Positions 39,366 through 48,620 of a DNA stretch of 64,000 bases are shown here, piece by piece; position 1 is the stretch's first letter; each line of letters starts with the position of its first letter. This DNA is from Alistipes sp. (GTDB taxonomy: Bacteria > Bacteroidota > Bacteroidia > Bacteroidales > Rikenellaceae), in assembly GCA_017547175.1 (NCBI GenBank), contig JAFYQI010000001.1, positions 1-64,000 of the forward strand, read 5' to 3'. A program made the position numbers and the translations under genes. Below the pieces are notes generated by a model. It did no database searches. It saw nothing but the letters and a program-made list of their open reading frames with translations, and had not been told where the DNA came from.

Positions 39366-40277
39366 TTATTTAGCCGAAAGACAAGCCAATGCGATCGAGT
39401 AGAGCTTGCTCTGACTGCTATCGCCACGCGAGGTCAGCACGCAAGGCTTTTTAGCACCTACCAGCATAGCAGCGATCTCGCCGTGGCAGAGGTGCGATGC
39501 GGCCTTGAAGAATACGTTACCTGCCTCCAAGTTGGGGAAGAGCAAGCAATCCGGGTCACCTGCGAACGGAGCACCCTTTACCTTCTTGTGCTCGGCTACC
39601 TCCTTGAAGAGGGCTACGTCGAGCGACAGCGGACCATCTACCATGATGTTGCCCAGCTGACCACGGTCGGCCATCTTCGAGAGCAGAGCGCCCTCAACAG
39701 CCGACGGAATATTCGGGTTGAGCGTCTCGGCGGGGGCGATGCAGGCAATCTTCGGAACCTTTACGCCCAGCGTGTTGGCCGTCTGTGCCAGGTAGCCGAT
39801 CATCTGCATCTTCTGCTTCATGTCGGGCAGCGGAATGATGGCGATGTCCGATACGATCAGCAGCTTCGGGTAAACCGGCATCTCGATCACCGAAACGTGG
39901 CTCAGCGTAGCCTTCGGGGGGAACAGACCGGCCTCCTTGTTTAGGATACCGCGCATGTATTTCTCGGTCGTAACCAGACCCTTCATCAGTACGTCTGCCT
40001 CACCCGAAGCAACAGCTTGTACGGCCTGAGCTACGCACTTTACGTCGCTCTTCTCATCTACGATCGTGAATACCGAAACGTCGATACCGTGCTCGGCGCA
40101 AACCTGCTCGATAACGGCCTTCTCGCCATAGATAATCGGATCTACCAGACCCTCCTGGTAAGCGGCATAAACAGCCTCCAGCGTGTGCGAATCCTGACCA
40201 TAAGCTACGGCCATCTTCTTGCGGCCCTTTGCTCTTGCCTCGACAACGATGTCGGCAAGTTTCTTAATCTCTCCCAT
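39366..40277 (-). CDS. Phosphate acyltransferase of the Ptb type (phosphate acetyl/butyryltransferase)
   Basis: The 303-residue protein belongs to the phosphate acetyl/butyryltransferase family, with family segments VLMKGLVTTEKYMRGIL, PLPDMKQKMQMI and APAETLNPNIPSAVEGALL. It is much shorter than the two- or three-domain Pta of many bacteria and its spacing is that of phosphate butyryltransferase. Its position 24 bases after the acetate kinase gene suggests that in the cell it turns acetyl-CoA and phosphate into acetyl phosphate. Butyryl-CoA or propionyl-CoA are other possible substrates. The operon ends just after it. Confidence 0.87.
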   Translation of the reverse strand: MGEIKKLADIVVEARAKGRKKMAVAYGQDSHTLEAVYAAYQEGLVDPIIYGEKAVIEQVCAEHGIDVSVFTIVDEKSDVKCVAQAVQAVASGEADVLMKGLVTTEKYMRGILNKEAGLFPPKATLSHVSVIEMPVYPKLLIVSDIAIIPLPDMKQKMQMIGYLAQTANTLGVKVPKIACIAPAETLNPNIPSAVEGALLSKMADRGQLGNIMVDGPLSLDVALFKEVAEHKKVKGAPFAGDPDCLLFPNLEAGNVFFKAASHLCHGEIAAMLVGAKKPCVLTSRGDSSQSKLYSIALACLSAK

Positions 40278-40301
40278 TGTAGTATTTCTGTTTTTAAGTG
40301 A

Positions 40302-41504
40302 TTATTTTACCAGGTTGTAGGTGTCGGTGGCGATCATCAACTCCTCGTCGGTGGCGATCACGGCAACCTTTACGCGCGACGAATCGGCCGAGAGAATCTT
40401 GTCAATACCACGTACACCGGCGTTCTTCGCAGCGTCGAACTCTACGCCCATGAACTCCAGGCCCGAGCATACCCACTCGCGCATCTCGCTCGAGTTCTCG
40501 CCTACGCCACCCGTGAAGACGATCAGATCCAGACCACCCATCTCGGCGGCATACTCGCCCACGAACTTCTTGATGCGGTTGTAGTACATGTCGCGAGCCA
40601 TGATGGCACGCTCGTTACCCTCGTCGTAAGCAGCATCGATATCGCGCATATCGCTCGAAATGCCCGTCAGACCCTGTACACCCGACTTCTTGTTCATCAT
40701 GGCATCCAGCTCGGCGTAGGTCATGTTCTCCTTCTGACCGATGTAGGTCACGGCGCTGGCGTCAACACAGCCGCAACGCGTACCCATCACCAGGCCATCC
40801 AGCGGCGAGAAGCCCATCGACGTGTCGAACGACTTGCCGTTCTTTACAGCCGTTACCGAACCGCCGTTACCGATGTGGCAGGTTACGATCTTAGCGGTCT
40901 CAAAATCCAAACCGGCCAGCTTGGCACCCGTGCGAGCTACATACTTGTGGCTCGTGCCGTGGAAACCGTACTTACGTACGCGGTACTTCTCGTAGTACTC
41001 ATACGGCAGAGCATACATGTAGTTCGTGGCGGGAATCGTCTGGTGGAATGAGGTGTCGAATACCGTCACCTGCGGAACACCCGGCAGAACGGTCTCAATA
41101 GCCTCGATACCCTGCAGCGAAGCGGGGTTGTGGAGCGGAGCAATCACGCACAGCGATGCGATCTTCTCCTTCACGTCCTCATTAACGATGCAGCTGGCGG
41201 GGAAGAACTCGCCACCATGGGCTACACGGTGACCCACGGCCTTCACCTCGTCGAGCGACGAAATCACACCGTGCTCGGGGTTGATCAGCGCGTCCATGAC
41301 GAGGCTGATACCCGTCGTGTGGTTGGGGATCGGCTGCTGGATGTGGAAGTTCTCCTTACCTACGGGCTTGTGCGTCAGGTCGCCCTCTGCAAGGCCGATG
41401 CGCTCAACCAGACCCTTGGCGAGCAGCTTACTCGAATTCTCCTGCATGTCGATCACCTGATATTTGATCGACGAGGAGCCACAATTCAATACAAGAATAA
41501 CCAT
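40302..41504 (-). CDS. ackA: Acetate kinase
   Basis: The 400-residue protein has the ASKHA-kinase marks of acetate kinase: VLNCGSSSIKYQVI at the start, RVAHGGE, FDTSFHQTIP with the catalytic His region, YGFHGTSHKYV, CHIGNGGS and FTGGVGEN. It makes ATP and acetate from acetyl phosphate and is the last step of the energy-yielding route starting at PFOR. It is the first gene of a two-gene operon with its own strong promoter. Butyrate kinases are related but lack the exact FHGTSH/HIGNGGS pattern and differ at the N-terminus. Confidence 0.96.
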   Translation of the reverse strand: MVILVLNCGSSSIKYQVIDMQENSSKLLAKGLVERIGLAEGDLTHKPVGKENFHIQQPIPNHTTGISLVMDALINPEHGVISSLDEVKAVGHRVAHGGEFFPASCIVNEDVKEKIASLCVIAPLHNPASLQGIEAIETVLPGVPQVTVFDTSFHQTIPATNYMYALPYEYYEKYRVRKYGFHGTSHKYVARTGAKLAGLDFETAKIVTCHIGNGGSVTAVKNGKSFDTSMGFSPLDGLVMGTRCGCVDASAVTYIGQKENMTYAELDAMMNKKSGVQGLTGISSDMRDIDAAYDEGNERAIMARDMYYNRIKKFVGEYAAEMGGLDLIVFTGGVGENSSEMREWVCSGLEFMGVEFDAAKNAGVRGIDKILSADSSRVKVAVIATDEELMIATDTYNLVK

Positions 41505-41556
41505 TGTGAATGTTGTTTTATTTTGTGAAATTTTCTGTTAAGTCTAAATCATCCCT

Positions 41557-41588
41557 TAAAGATAGGTAAAAAAACACAAGCGGACAAA
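41557..41588 (-). promoter_or_regulatory. Promoter of the ackA operon
   Basis: On the minus strand TTTG (41588-41585) and TATCTTTA (41564-41557) are 20 bases apart, a good -33/-7 pair. The leader is about 50 bases. Confidence 0.65.
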
Positions 41589-41662
41589 TTTTCGTTCAAA
41601 ATTCAAGATGCAAGTTGAAAATTCTTGTTTTAGAGGAGGAATGATTGGCGTGTGGAGATGGC

Positions 41663-41712
41663 AAAAAGGGTAAAAAGAAAAAGATGCAAGGGTGTGAACC
41701 GTTGCATCTTTT
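41663..41712 (-). terminator. Terminator of the OmpR-type regulator gene
   Basis: A perfect 11-bp stem (41679-41689 with 41702-41712) has a 12-base loop and is followed on the minus strand by CTTTTT-rich sequence. The stop codon is 58 bases upstream. The rest of 41505-41769 holds the ackA promoter and nothing else seen. Confidence 0.8.
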
Positions 41713-41769
41713 GAGGGGTTGAAAAACAATTGATGATTTAATGCTGTTAAATTGTAAATTGTATAAAAA

Positions 41770-42441
41770 TTAGTTTTCATACATATATCCGACACCCTTG
41801 ATGGTTTGGATGTGCTCTTCGCCGATCTTTTGGCGCAACTTGCGGATATGCACATCAATCGTGCGGTCGCCGACGACCACTTCGCGGCCCCAAATTTTGG
41901 TGTAAATCTCCTCGCGTGTGAGTAATTCCCCTTGGTGTTTGATTAAAAGTTCAAGCAGAGCAAACTCCTTGCGCGGTAGTTGAATCTCTTCGCCATGGCG
42001 GATGATGGTGTGGCGAGAGGGGTCGATGAGGATGGCGTTTTCGACGCTTCCTGCATTGCTGTCTGAGCTCTCGATACGCTTGAGAATGGCCTGGACACGG
42101 CTTACGAGCAACTTCATCGGAATCGGTTTCGAAAGGTAGTCGTCAGCCCCTGCATCAAACCCCGTCAGCTGCTCGTCTTCTTCGCTGAGTGCCGACAAAA
42201 AGACAATGTGAGTATTTTTGAGGGTCGGGTCGCGACGGATGGCACGGCACGTCTCTACGCCATCCATGACGGGCATCATGCGGTCGAGCAGGATCAGATG
42301 GGGGTGAAATTCGGTAGCGATGCGCATCGCCTCGGCTCCATTTTCTGCCGTGCGTATTTCATGCCCTTCGCGCTGAAGATTGTAGCGTACAAACTCTAAA
42401 ATATCGGGCTCGTCATCGACGAGCAAAATGCGGTGGCTCAT
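41770..42441 (-). CDS. OmpR/PhoB-family response regulator without an adjacent kinase
   Basis: The 223-residue protein has a receiver domain (acidic pocket VDDEPD, phospho-acceptor Asp53 in ILLDRMMPVMDG, Lys in LSKPIP) and a winged-helix DNA-binding domain (about 130-223, ending DRTIDVHIRKLRQKI and TIKGVGYMY). Such proteins activate or repress genes after phosphorylation by a sensor kinase. No kinase gene is next to it; the neighbours are ackA on one side and a divergent DUF349 gene on the other. It has its own promoter and terminator, so it is a single-gene unit. Confidence 0.92.
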   Translation of the reverse strand: MSHRILLVDDEPDILEFVRYNLQREGHEIRTAENGAEAMRIATEFHPHLILLDRMMPVMDGVETCRAIRRDPTLKNTHIVFLSALSEEDEQLTGFDAGADDYLSKPIPMKLLVSRVQAILKRIESSDSNAGSVENAILIDPSRHTIIRHGEEIQLPRKEFALLELLIKHQGELLTREEIYTKIWGREVVVGDRTIDVHIRKLRQKIGEEHIQTIKGVGYMYEN

Positions 42442-42497
42442 AGTCTATTTTTGAGTTATGGATGGTCGATCGCGGAGATTGATTTGTCACTTTGCGA

Positions 42498-42505
42498 CGA
42501 AGATA
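42498..42505 (-). promoter_or_regulatory. -7 box of the OmpR-type regulator gene
   Basis: The minus strand reads TATCTTCG, one base off the consensus, 56 bases before the ATG. Confidence 0.5.
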
Positions 42506-42548
42506 CAAAAATTTGCCGAAAAAGCTTTCTTTGGAAAGAGATTTTCGT

Positions 42549-42556
42549 TATATTTG
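42549..42556 (+). promoter_or_regulatory. -7 box of the DUF349-yidC unit
   Basis: TATATTTG matches the consensus and lies 97 bases before the ATG at 42654. CTTT at 42525-42528 is a weak -33 candidate with a 20-base spacer. Confidence 0.55.
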
Positions 42557-42653
42557 TCGCATTGTTTAGGCGCGCACGCATGATGTGCGCGTACGTAGAG
42601 AGCCTTAAAATTTTAACCACTTAAAACCGGATCCTAAACGATCCAATACGACA

Positions 42654-44600
42654 ATGGCTACTGAAAACCTTACCCTTTCTGCTCCCGAGGAGCAAGTCAG
42701 CCCGATGCAGGCTGAAGATGTGCAGACGACGGCAACCGAGACGGTTGTTGCAGCTGATGATGTGACCACGGCCGAGGAGGTTGAAACCTCTCGTGTCGAT
42801 TTTTCGGACGAAGAGGCCGCATTGGCCGCCAGTGAGGCTGGCCTGGAGGTTGGCGACGAGATGCCTGAAGAGGCAGCCGTGGCAACCGTGGTGGCTGAGG
42901 ATGAGTTCTCCGGCAAGACGAAAGAGGAATTACTCGATTACTTTGCCGCTCAACTCGAGGAGCGCCCCATTCCCACCCTGCGCCGTACGGTTGAGGGTGT
43001 CAAGGTAGCCTTCTACCGCATTCGTCGAGCCGAGGTCGAACAAGCGCGTCGTCAGCACCTCGAGGCAGGTGGTACGGAGGAGAATTTCGTGGTACCGACT
43101 GATGAGGCCGAGAATCGTCTTAAGGAGCTTTTCAAGGAGTACCGTCAGCGTCGTGATGATTATATAGCCAACCTCGATGCCGAGAAGGAGGCCAATCTGA
43201 AGATTAAACTGCAGATTATCGAGGAGCTGAAGGAGCTGATTTCGTCGGATGAGACGTTGAATCACACCTTTACGAAGTTCCGTGAGCTGCAGACCCGTTG
43301 GAAGGAGACCGGTTTGGTGCCCCAAAGCCATGTGAAGGATTTGTGGGAGAATTATAACCTGCATGTCGAGCACTTCTACAGCTTTATCAAGATCAACAAG
43401 GAGTTGCGTGATCTGGATCTGAAGAAGAACTACGAGCAGAAGGTGGCACTGTGCGAGCAAGCCGAGGCTCTTGTCATGGAACATTCGGTGGTGGAGGCTT
43501 TCCACAAGCTGCAGAAGTTGCACGACGAGTGGCGTGAGACGGGTCCTGTACCCATGGAGCACAAGGAGTCGCTTTGGGAGCGTTTTAAGTCAGCATCGAG
43601 CCGTATCAACAAGCAGCACCAGGAGCATTTTGAGCAGCTCAAGGCCGAGCAGGTAAAAAATCTGGAGCTGAAGACCGAACTTTGTGCTGTTGTTGAGGAA
43701 CTGGCAGCCCAGCCCTTTACCTCGCGTAAAGAGTGGAATAAGGCGTCGGAGCGTCTGCTTGAGATTCAAAAGACGTGGAAGACGATCGGCTTTGCCCCCA
43801 AGAAGGATAACAACCGTATCTATGAGCGTTTCCGTACGGCATGCGATAAATTCTTTGAGTTGAAGCGCGGCTTCTATGTCGACGTAAAGAGCGAGATGGA
43901 GCAGAATCTGCAACATAAGGTGGAGCTGTGCGAGCAGGCCGAATCGTTGCAGATGAGCGAGGATTGGAAGAAGACGACCGATGAGTTGATCGCTCTTCAG
44001 GCTCGTTGGAAGGAGATTGGCGCCGTATCGCGTCGTCATTCGGATCAGGTGTGGAAGCGTTTCCGCACGGCGTGCGATAAGTTCTTCGAGCGTAAGGCAG
44101 CTCACTTTTCGTCGGTGGATGATGAGCATGCCGCCAATCTGGCGAAGAAGCTTGCCCTGCTGGAGGAGATGGCTGCCGCCGATGTGAAGACGGGAGGATA
44201 CGAGGTGATTCGTGACTTCCAGCGTCGATGGGGTGAGATCGGTTTTGTGCCCATTAAGCAGAAGGACCAGATCCAGAAGCGCTACAAGCAGGCTGTGGAC
44301 AAACTCTTCGAGACGCTGCGTGGCTCGGAGCGTGATCGCCAGATGGGTCGTTTTAAGGAGCGACTGTCGAATATGAAGGGTGGTGAGCGCCGTATGCAGA
44401 GCGAGCGCGAAAAGCTCTACAACAAGGTGCGTCAGCTCGAGCAGGAGATTGCGTTGTTGGAGAATAATATCGGGTTCTTCTCCAAGTCGAAGAATGCAGA
44501 GACGCTGGTAGCCGATGTGAAACAGAATATCGAAAAGGCCAAAATGCAGATGCAGGATGCCATCGAGAAGATTCGTCTGATCGATCAGCAGGCTGAATAA
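42654..44600 (+). CDS. DUF349-repeat coiled-coil protein
   Basis: The 648-residue cytoplasmic protein has an acidic, disordered N-terminal part (about 1-90, rich in Glu, Ala, Val and Thr) and then repeated DUF349 units of about 70-75 residues. Each has a pattern like LQKLHDEWRETGPVP, IQKTWKTIGFAPKKDNNRIYERFRTACDKFF or LQARWKEIGAVSRRHSDQVWKRFRTACDKFF. The C-terminus is a coiled coil. The biochemical role of DUF349 proteins is not established to my knowledge. Its gene lies 44 bases before yidC without a terminator between, so the two are probably co-transcribed. Confidence 0.88.
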   Translation: MATENLTLSAPEEQVSPMQAEDVQTTATETVVAADDVTTAEEVETSRVDFSDEEAALAASEAGLEVGDEMPEEAAVATVVAEDEFSGKTKEELLDYFAAQLEERPIPTLRRTVEGVKVAFYRIRRAEVEQARRQHLEAGGTEENFVVPTDEAENRLKELFKEYRQRRDDYIANLDAEKEANLKIKLQIIEELKELISSDETLNHTFTKFRELQTRWKETGLVPQSHVKDLWENYNLHVEHFYSFIKINKELRDLDLKKNYEQKVALCEQAEALVMEHSVVEAFHKLQKLHDEWRETGPVPMEHKESLWERFKSASSRINKQHQEHFEQLKAEQVKNLELKTELCAVVEELAAQPFTSRKEWNKASERLLEIQKTWKTIGFAPKKDNNRIYERFRTACDKFFELKRGFYVDVKSEMEQNLQHKVELCEQAESLQMSEDWKKTTDELIALQARWKEIGAVSRRHSDQVWKRFRTACDKFFERKAAHFSSVDDEHAANLAKKLALLEEMAAADVKTGGYEVIRDFQRRWGEIGFVPIKQKDQIQKRYKQAVDKLFETLRGSERDRQMGRFKERLSNMKGGERRMQSEREKLYNKVRQLEQEIALLENNIGFFSKSKNAETLVADVKQNIEKAKMQMQDAIEKIRLIDQQAE

Positions 44601-44644
44601 ATTGAGTAATTAACCCGTTAAAAGCGTTTACAGAGAGTAAGAAA

Positions 44645-46600
44645 ATGGATAAAAAAACAATATTAGGCTTCGTCGTTCTGGCGTTGGTCTTTGTAGGCTT
44701 TGCCTACCTTAACGGCAAGGAGCAGAAACGATACCAGGAGGAGCTGGCAGCTTATAATGCCTATCAGGATTCGGTGAAAGCCGCTACAATGCCCCAGGTT
44801 GTTGTCGATACGACGGCTGTTGAGGTAGCCGGCGAAGGGGCATCTGTAGATGTGCAGAGCCCGAAGAGTGTGGCGGAGAGTGCCTATGCGCGTCGTGTCG
44901 AGATGCTGGGCGAGGAGCTGGCACAGGCCGAGAATCTAGCTGCCGAGGAGTTTACGGTTGAAAATGAGGTGTTGAAGCTCACCTTCTCAACCCGTGGTGG
45001 TCAAATCAAGGCTGTGGAGTTGAAGGAGTACACCAAATATGGTCCGCGCGATGCGCGTACCGAGCTTGTGCAGATGTTCGATCCCGAGGCGGAGCGTTTC
45101 AACCTGACCTTCTTCGTACGTCGCGGATTCCATGACCTGAAGATCCAGACGGCCGACTATACCTTTACGGCTGATCCGGTAGTGACCAATGCCGAGGGTG
45201 CCGAAGTGGTGACGATGCGTCTTGCCGTGGCTCCGGGCGCAGATTTGGAGTATCGTTACCTTATATATAATACGGCAACGCCCGAGCGCGACTACCTCAT
45301 CGACTTTGATGTTCGTCTGAACGGTCTGGCCCCCTTCCTCTCGAATCAAACCTCGATTGGCCTGGAGTGGATGAGCCGCACCTATCAGAACGAGCGCGGC
45401 TTCGAGAATGAGAATATGTATACGACGTTGGCCTATCGCCACATGGGTGAGGACTCGATCGAAGAGCTGGGTATGGGTGAGGGTTATAAGGATGATGACA
45501 CCTCGACCGAGTTGAGCTGGGTTGATTTCAAACAGCAGTTCTTCTCTTCGGCGCTGATTGCCTCGGAGGGTATGCAGGGCGGCGAGATGTCGTTCGATAC
45601 GGCCAAGCCCGGTTCTGGTTATATCAAGAGCTATACCTTCCTTTCGTCGCTGAAATATACCTCGACGACCGAGGCCTATGATCTGGCCTTCTATTTCGGT
45701 CCGAACCGCTATTCGGTGTTGCGTAAGGTGCAGGTATCGGAGGAGGATGACCTCTATTTGGAGCGTGTAATTCCGCTGGGATGGGGTATCTTTGGCTGGA
45801 TCAACCGTTGGTTCGTGATCCCTGTCTTTGATCTGTTGCGTAACCACATCGCGTCGTTCGGTGTCATTATTTTGATCCTTGCCGTGCTGATCCGTCTGAT
45901 CATCTCGCCCTTGACCTATAAGAGCTATGTCTCGATGGCCAAGATGCGTTTGGTGAAGCCGGAGATGGACGCCTTGGCTGCCAAGTATCCCAAGCAGGAG
46001 GATGCCATGAAGCGTCAGCAGGCCACGATGGAACTCTATAAGAAGGCGGGTATCAACCCGATGGGTGGTTGTGTTCCGATGTTGATTCAGATGCCGATTC
46101 TGATCGCCATGTTCCGCTTCTTCCCCGCCTCGATCGAGTTGCGTGGTGAGTCGTTCCTTTGGGCGCATGACCTTTCGTCGTACGATAGTGTGCTCAATCT
46201 GCCCTTCTCGATCCCCTTCTACGGTGATCATGTGTCGCTCTTCGCGCTTTTGATGGCCGCTTCGACCTTTATCTTCTCGTGGATCAACTACCAGCAGACA
46301 GCCTCGTCGCAGCCTCAGATGGCCGGTATGAAGTTTATGATGCTCTATGTGATGCCGCTCATGCTCTTGTTCTGGTTCAATAGCTACGCCAGCGGTCTGT
46401 GCTTCTACTACCTCTTGTCGAACTTGTTGACCATTGCACAGACGTATATCGTACGTCATATGGTCGATGATGATAAGATTCGCCTGCAGATGGAGGCCAA
46501 TGCCGCCAAGAAGTCGAAGGGCAAGAAGTCGAAGTTCCAGCAGCGTTACGAAGAGCTGATGCGCATGCAGGAGATGCAGCAGAAGCAGCAGCGCAAGTAA
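44645..46600 (+). CDS. yidC: Membrane protein insertase YidC
   Basis: The 651-residue inner-membrane protein has an N-terminal membrane segment (about 5-23), a large periplasmic beta-domain (about 100-370) and the conserved insertase core of five membrane segments. The core includes the polar Arg in LAVLIRLIISPLTYKS, the hairpin PKQEDAMKRQQATMELYKKAGINPMGGCVPML and FWFNSYASGLCFYYLLSN. The C-terminal tail is Lys/Gln-rich and may touch the ribosome. It inserts and folds membrane proteins with or without SecYEG. It follows the DUF349 gene and ends in a terminator. Confidence 0.96.
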   Translation: MDKKTILGFVVLALVFVGFAYLNGKEQKRYQEELAAYNAYQDSVKAATMPQVVVDTTAVEVAGEGASVDVQSPKSVAESAYARRVEMLGEELAQAENLAAEEFTVENEVLKLTFSTRGGQIKAVELKEYTKYGPRDARTELVQMFDPEAERFNLTFFVRRGFHDLKIQTADYTFTADPVVTNAEGAEVVTMRLAVAPGADLEYRYLIYNTATPERDYLIDFDVRLNGLAPFLSNQTSIGLEWMSRTYQNERGFENENMYTTLAYRHMGEDSIEELGMGEGYKDDDTSTELSWVDFKQQFFSSALIASEGMQGGEMSFDTAKPGSGYIKSYTFLSSLKYTSTTEAYDLAFYFGPNRYSVLRKVQVSEEDDLYLERVIPLGWGIFGWINRWFVIPVFDLLRNHIASFGVIILILAVLIRLIISPLTYKSYVSMAKMRLVKPEMDALAAKYPKQEDAMKRQQATMELYKKAGINPMGGCVPMLIQMPILIAMFRFFPASIELRGESFLWAHDLSSYDSVLNLPFSIPFYGDHVSLFALLMAASTFIFSWINYQQTASSQPQMAGMKFMMLYVMPLMLLFWFNSYASGLCFYYLLSNLLTIAQTYIVRHMVDDDKIRLQMEANAAKKSKGKKSKFQQRYEELMRMQEMQQKQQRK

Positions 46601-46628
46601 AGTTGAGAGCCCTAAGTTAGCTCAATAA

Positions 46629-46663
46629 AAAAGGAGATAGCCTTTAAAAAGCTATCTCCTTTT
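46629..46663. terminator. Bidirectional terminator between yidC and the rRNA methyltransferase gene
   Basis: A perfect 13-bp stem (46629-46641 with 46651-46663) has a 9-base loop, with A-rich and T-rich edges that serve both convergent genes. Confidence 0.88.
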
Positions 46664-46721
46664 ATTTTGTTGAGCGGCTGAATGTAGAAAAAACGGTCAA
46701 CGCTTCCTACTCAGCTTTCAA

Positions 46722-47921
46722 CTATTCAACATAGAGCACCAATCCCTTCAGATACTCACCCTCGGGGTGGTAGATGTTGATCGGGTGGTCTGCGGGCTGG
46801 GTCAGCTGATGCAGGATGCGTACTTTGCGACCTGCGATGGCAGCAGCCGAGAAGACCGTCGTACGGAACAACTCTTTCGATACGGCCTGCGAGCAAGAGA
46901 AGGTGAAGAGAATGCCACCCGGCTTGATTTGCGAGATGGCACGAGCATTCAGACGCTTGTAACCCTGCATGGCGTTGCCGAGGACCTTGTGGTGCTTGGC
47001 GAATGCGGGGGGATCGAGGATGATTAGGTCATACTTCGATCCGATGTTGCGCAGGTATTCAACGGCATCGGCAGCTATCTCCGAGTGGGGAATCTGGTCG
47101 CTAAAATTCAGACGCATATTCTCGCCGGCCAGATGCACTGCACGCTCCGATGAATCGACCGAGCATACCTCGACAGCCCCACCTTCAGCCGCATAGACCG
47201 AGAATCCACCCGTGTAGCAGAAGGTGTTGAGTACGGTGCGTCCTTTCGAGTAGCGTTTTACCAATTCACGATTCTCGCGCTGATCGAGGAAGAAGCCGGT
47301 TTTTTGTCCTTCCTCCCAATTGACTGCAAACTGCAGACCATTCTCCAATACGACCTGCGAGGGGTGCTTCGACGAGCCCCAAAGATAGCCGTCCACAGCC
47401 CCCAAATCAGCCTTGTAGGGGAGGGTCTGCGACGATTTGTCGTAGATGGCAGTGATGCGGTCGCCATAGGTGGCACGGATAGCTTCGGCGATGGCTTGCC
47501 GCGAATGGTACATACCTACCGAGTGGCACTGCACAACGGCCGTAGTGCCATAGATGTCGACCACCAAACCGGGCAACGAGTCACCCTCGCCGTGAATCAG
47601 ACGGTAGCAGGTCGTTGTCTCGGAGTCGGTCAGACCTAACGTGCGACGCACATCGTAGGCGATGGATACGCGCTGATTCCACCAAGCTTGGTTGATCTCC
47701 TCTTGCTCGAACGAGAGAACGCGCACGGCAATCGAACCGATTTGGTAGTGACCCTGGGCGATGAAATCACCACTGCGGGTATAGACCTCTACCAGAGCGC
47801 CTTCGCGGATTTCGGCTTGAGATTCAGCCTTGATATGGTCAATGGCACCCGAGAAGATCCAGGGGTGACGGCGCAGGAGCGACTCCTCCTTGCCACGGCG
47901 TAGAATGATTTGTGGTATCAT
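46722..47921 (-). CDS. Class I rRNA (cytosine-C5)-methyltransferase, RlmI-like
   Basis: The 399-residue protein has an N-terminal PUA domain (about 1-80, ILRRGKEESLLRRHPWIFSGAI) and a Rossmann methyltransferase domain. Marks of the RlmI group are KTGFFLDQRENR, the SAM-binding TFCYTGGFSVYAA, and the catalytic LDPPAFAK with FSCSQAV. RlmI methylates cytosine 1962 of 23S rRNA in Escherichia coli; the same target is inferred here. The gene starts 3 bases after the exonuclease gene stop and is co-transcribed with it. Confidence 0.88.
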   Translation of the reverse strand: MIPQIILRRGKEESLLRRHPWIFSGAIDHIKAESQAEIREGALVEVYTRSGDFIAQGHYQIGSIAVRVLSFEQEEINQAWWNQRVSIAYDVRRTLGLTDSETTTCYRLIHGEGDSLPGLVVDIYGTTAVVQCHSVGMYHSRQAIAEAIRATYGDRITAIYDKSSQTLPYKADLGAVDGYLWGSSKHPSQVVLENGLQFAVNWEEGQKTGFFLDQRENRELVKRYSKGRTVLNTFCYTGGFSVYAAEGGAVEVCSVDSSERAVHLAGENMRLNFSDQIPHSEIAADAVEYLRNIGSKYDLIILDPPAFAKHHKVLGNAMQGYKRLNARAISQIKPGGILFTFSCSQAVSKELFRTTVFSAAAIAGRKVRILHQLTQPADHPINIYHPEGEYLKGLVLYVE

Positions 47922-47924
47922 GGT

Positions 47925-48521
47925 TTATCTGCTTTTCGGGGTTTGAAGCAACTTTTGGTAGATGCGCACACAGACCCAGGCATCGGTGGCTGCATAGAGC
48001 TGTTGTTTGTCGGTCAGTGCGGAGCTCTCCCAGTTGCTGAGACGTTGGGCTTTCGATACGCGCTTACCGAGCACAATGGCCGAGAGCTTTCTCAGACTCT
48101 TCTCTTCAATTGCCCAGTCCGAGGCGATGGATTGCAGATCAATGAACCCTCCGTCGCGGAAGTGGCGCAACTGTCGAAGTGCTCGCAGATCGCCCGCTAC
48201 ATCGGCGCCGATCTTCTTCAATGCAGGGTTTTCGAGCAGCTGCAGAATCGGTTTTGCTAAGGGAATTTTGTTCAGACGAAACAGGTAACAGCGTTGCTCG
48301 GATGCGAGTTGCAACAACGAAACCCGATACGAAACGCCCGCTTTGAACGAGGGGCGGGTCTCGGTATCGAAGCCGATCATGGGTTGTGCAGCAAGGTAAC
48401 GACACGCCTCTTCGATCTGCTCTTCGCGGTCGATGATGCGGATCTCACCCCGAAACTCGATTGCGGGGAGTTGAGCCGTCTGCTCATTGTCGATCTTAGC
48501 GATAAATTGTGCTTGTGCCAT
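47925..48521 (-). CDS. RNase D-like DEDDy 3'-5' exonuclease
   Basis: The ATG at 48521 gives 198 residues, a single exonuclease domain without the HRDC domains of full RNase D. Acidic metal ligands sit in IGFDTETRPSF, in GADVAGDLRALR and in LYAATDAWVCVRIY with its Tyr. These are the Exo I, II and III motifs of the DEDDy group. An upstream in-frame start at 48590 would run through a repeat with a promoter box and was rejected. It may trim RNA or DNA 3' ends. Transcription is probably from the repeat region just upstream. Confidence 0.88.
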   Translation of the reverse strand: MAQAQFIAKIDNEQTAQLPAIEFRGEIRIIDREEQIEEACRYLAAQPMIGFDTETRPSFKAGVSYRVSLLQLASEQRCYLFRLNKIPLAKPILQLLENPALKKIGADVAGDLRALRQLRHFRDGGFIDLQSIASDWAIEEKSLRKLSAIVLGKRVSKAQRLSNWESSALTDKQQLYAATDAWVCVRIYQKLLQTPKSR

Positions 48522-48539
48522 GTTGCTCTTTCTTGCCGA

Positions 48540-48588
48540 CAAAGATACGAATAAGCGAGCGAGATGCAAAGTGTTGCTTTGTAATTTC
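48540..48588 (-). repeat. 49-bp direct repeat, copy 1, carrying a minus-strand promoter box
   Basis: This copy includes on the minus strand TATCTTTG (48547-48540), which lies 19 bases before the exonuclease ATG, and the palindromic core CAAAGTGTTGCTTTG. The second copy, 81 bases further, differs by one base. Copy 1 supplies the likely promoter of the exonuclease-methyltransferase operon. Confidence 0.75.
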
Positions 48589-48620
48589 ACTGCGAGCGGC
48601 AGTATCTTCGCGGTTTACCG

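Noticed and set aside
41589..41678. A-rich stretch between ackA promoter and regulator terminator
   Set aside because: Looked at for a small RNA; no paired promoter and terminator in the same direction could be found.
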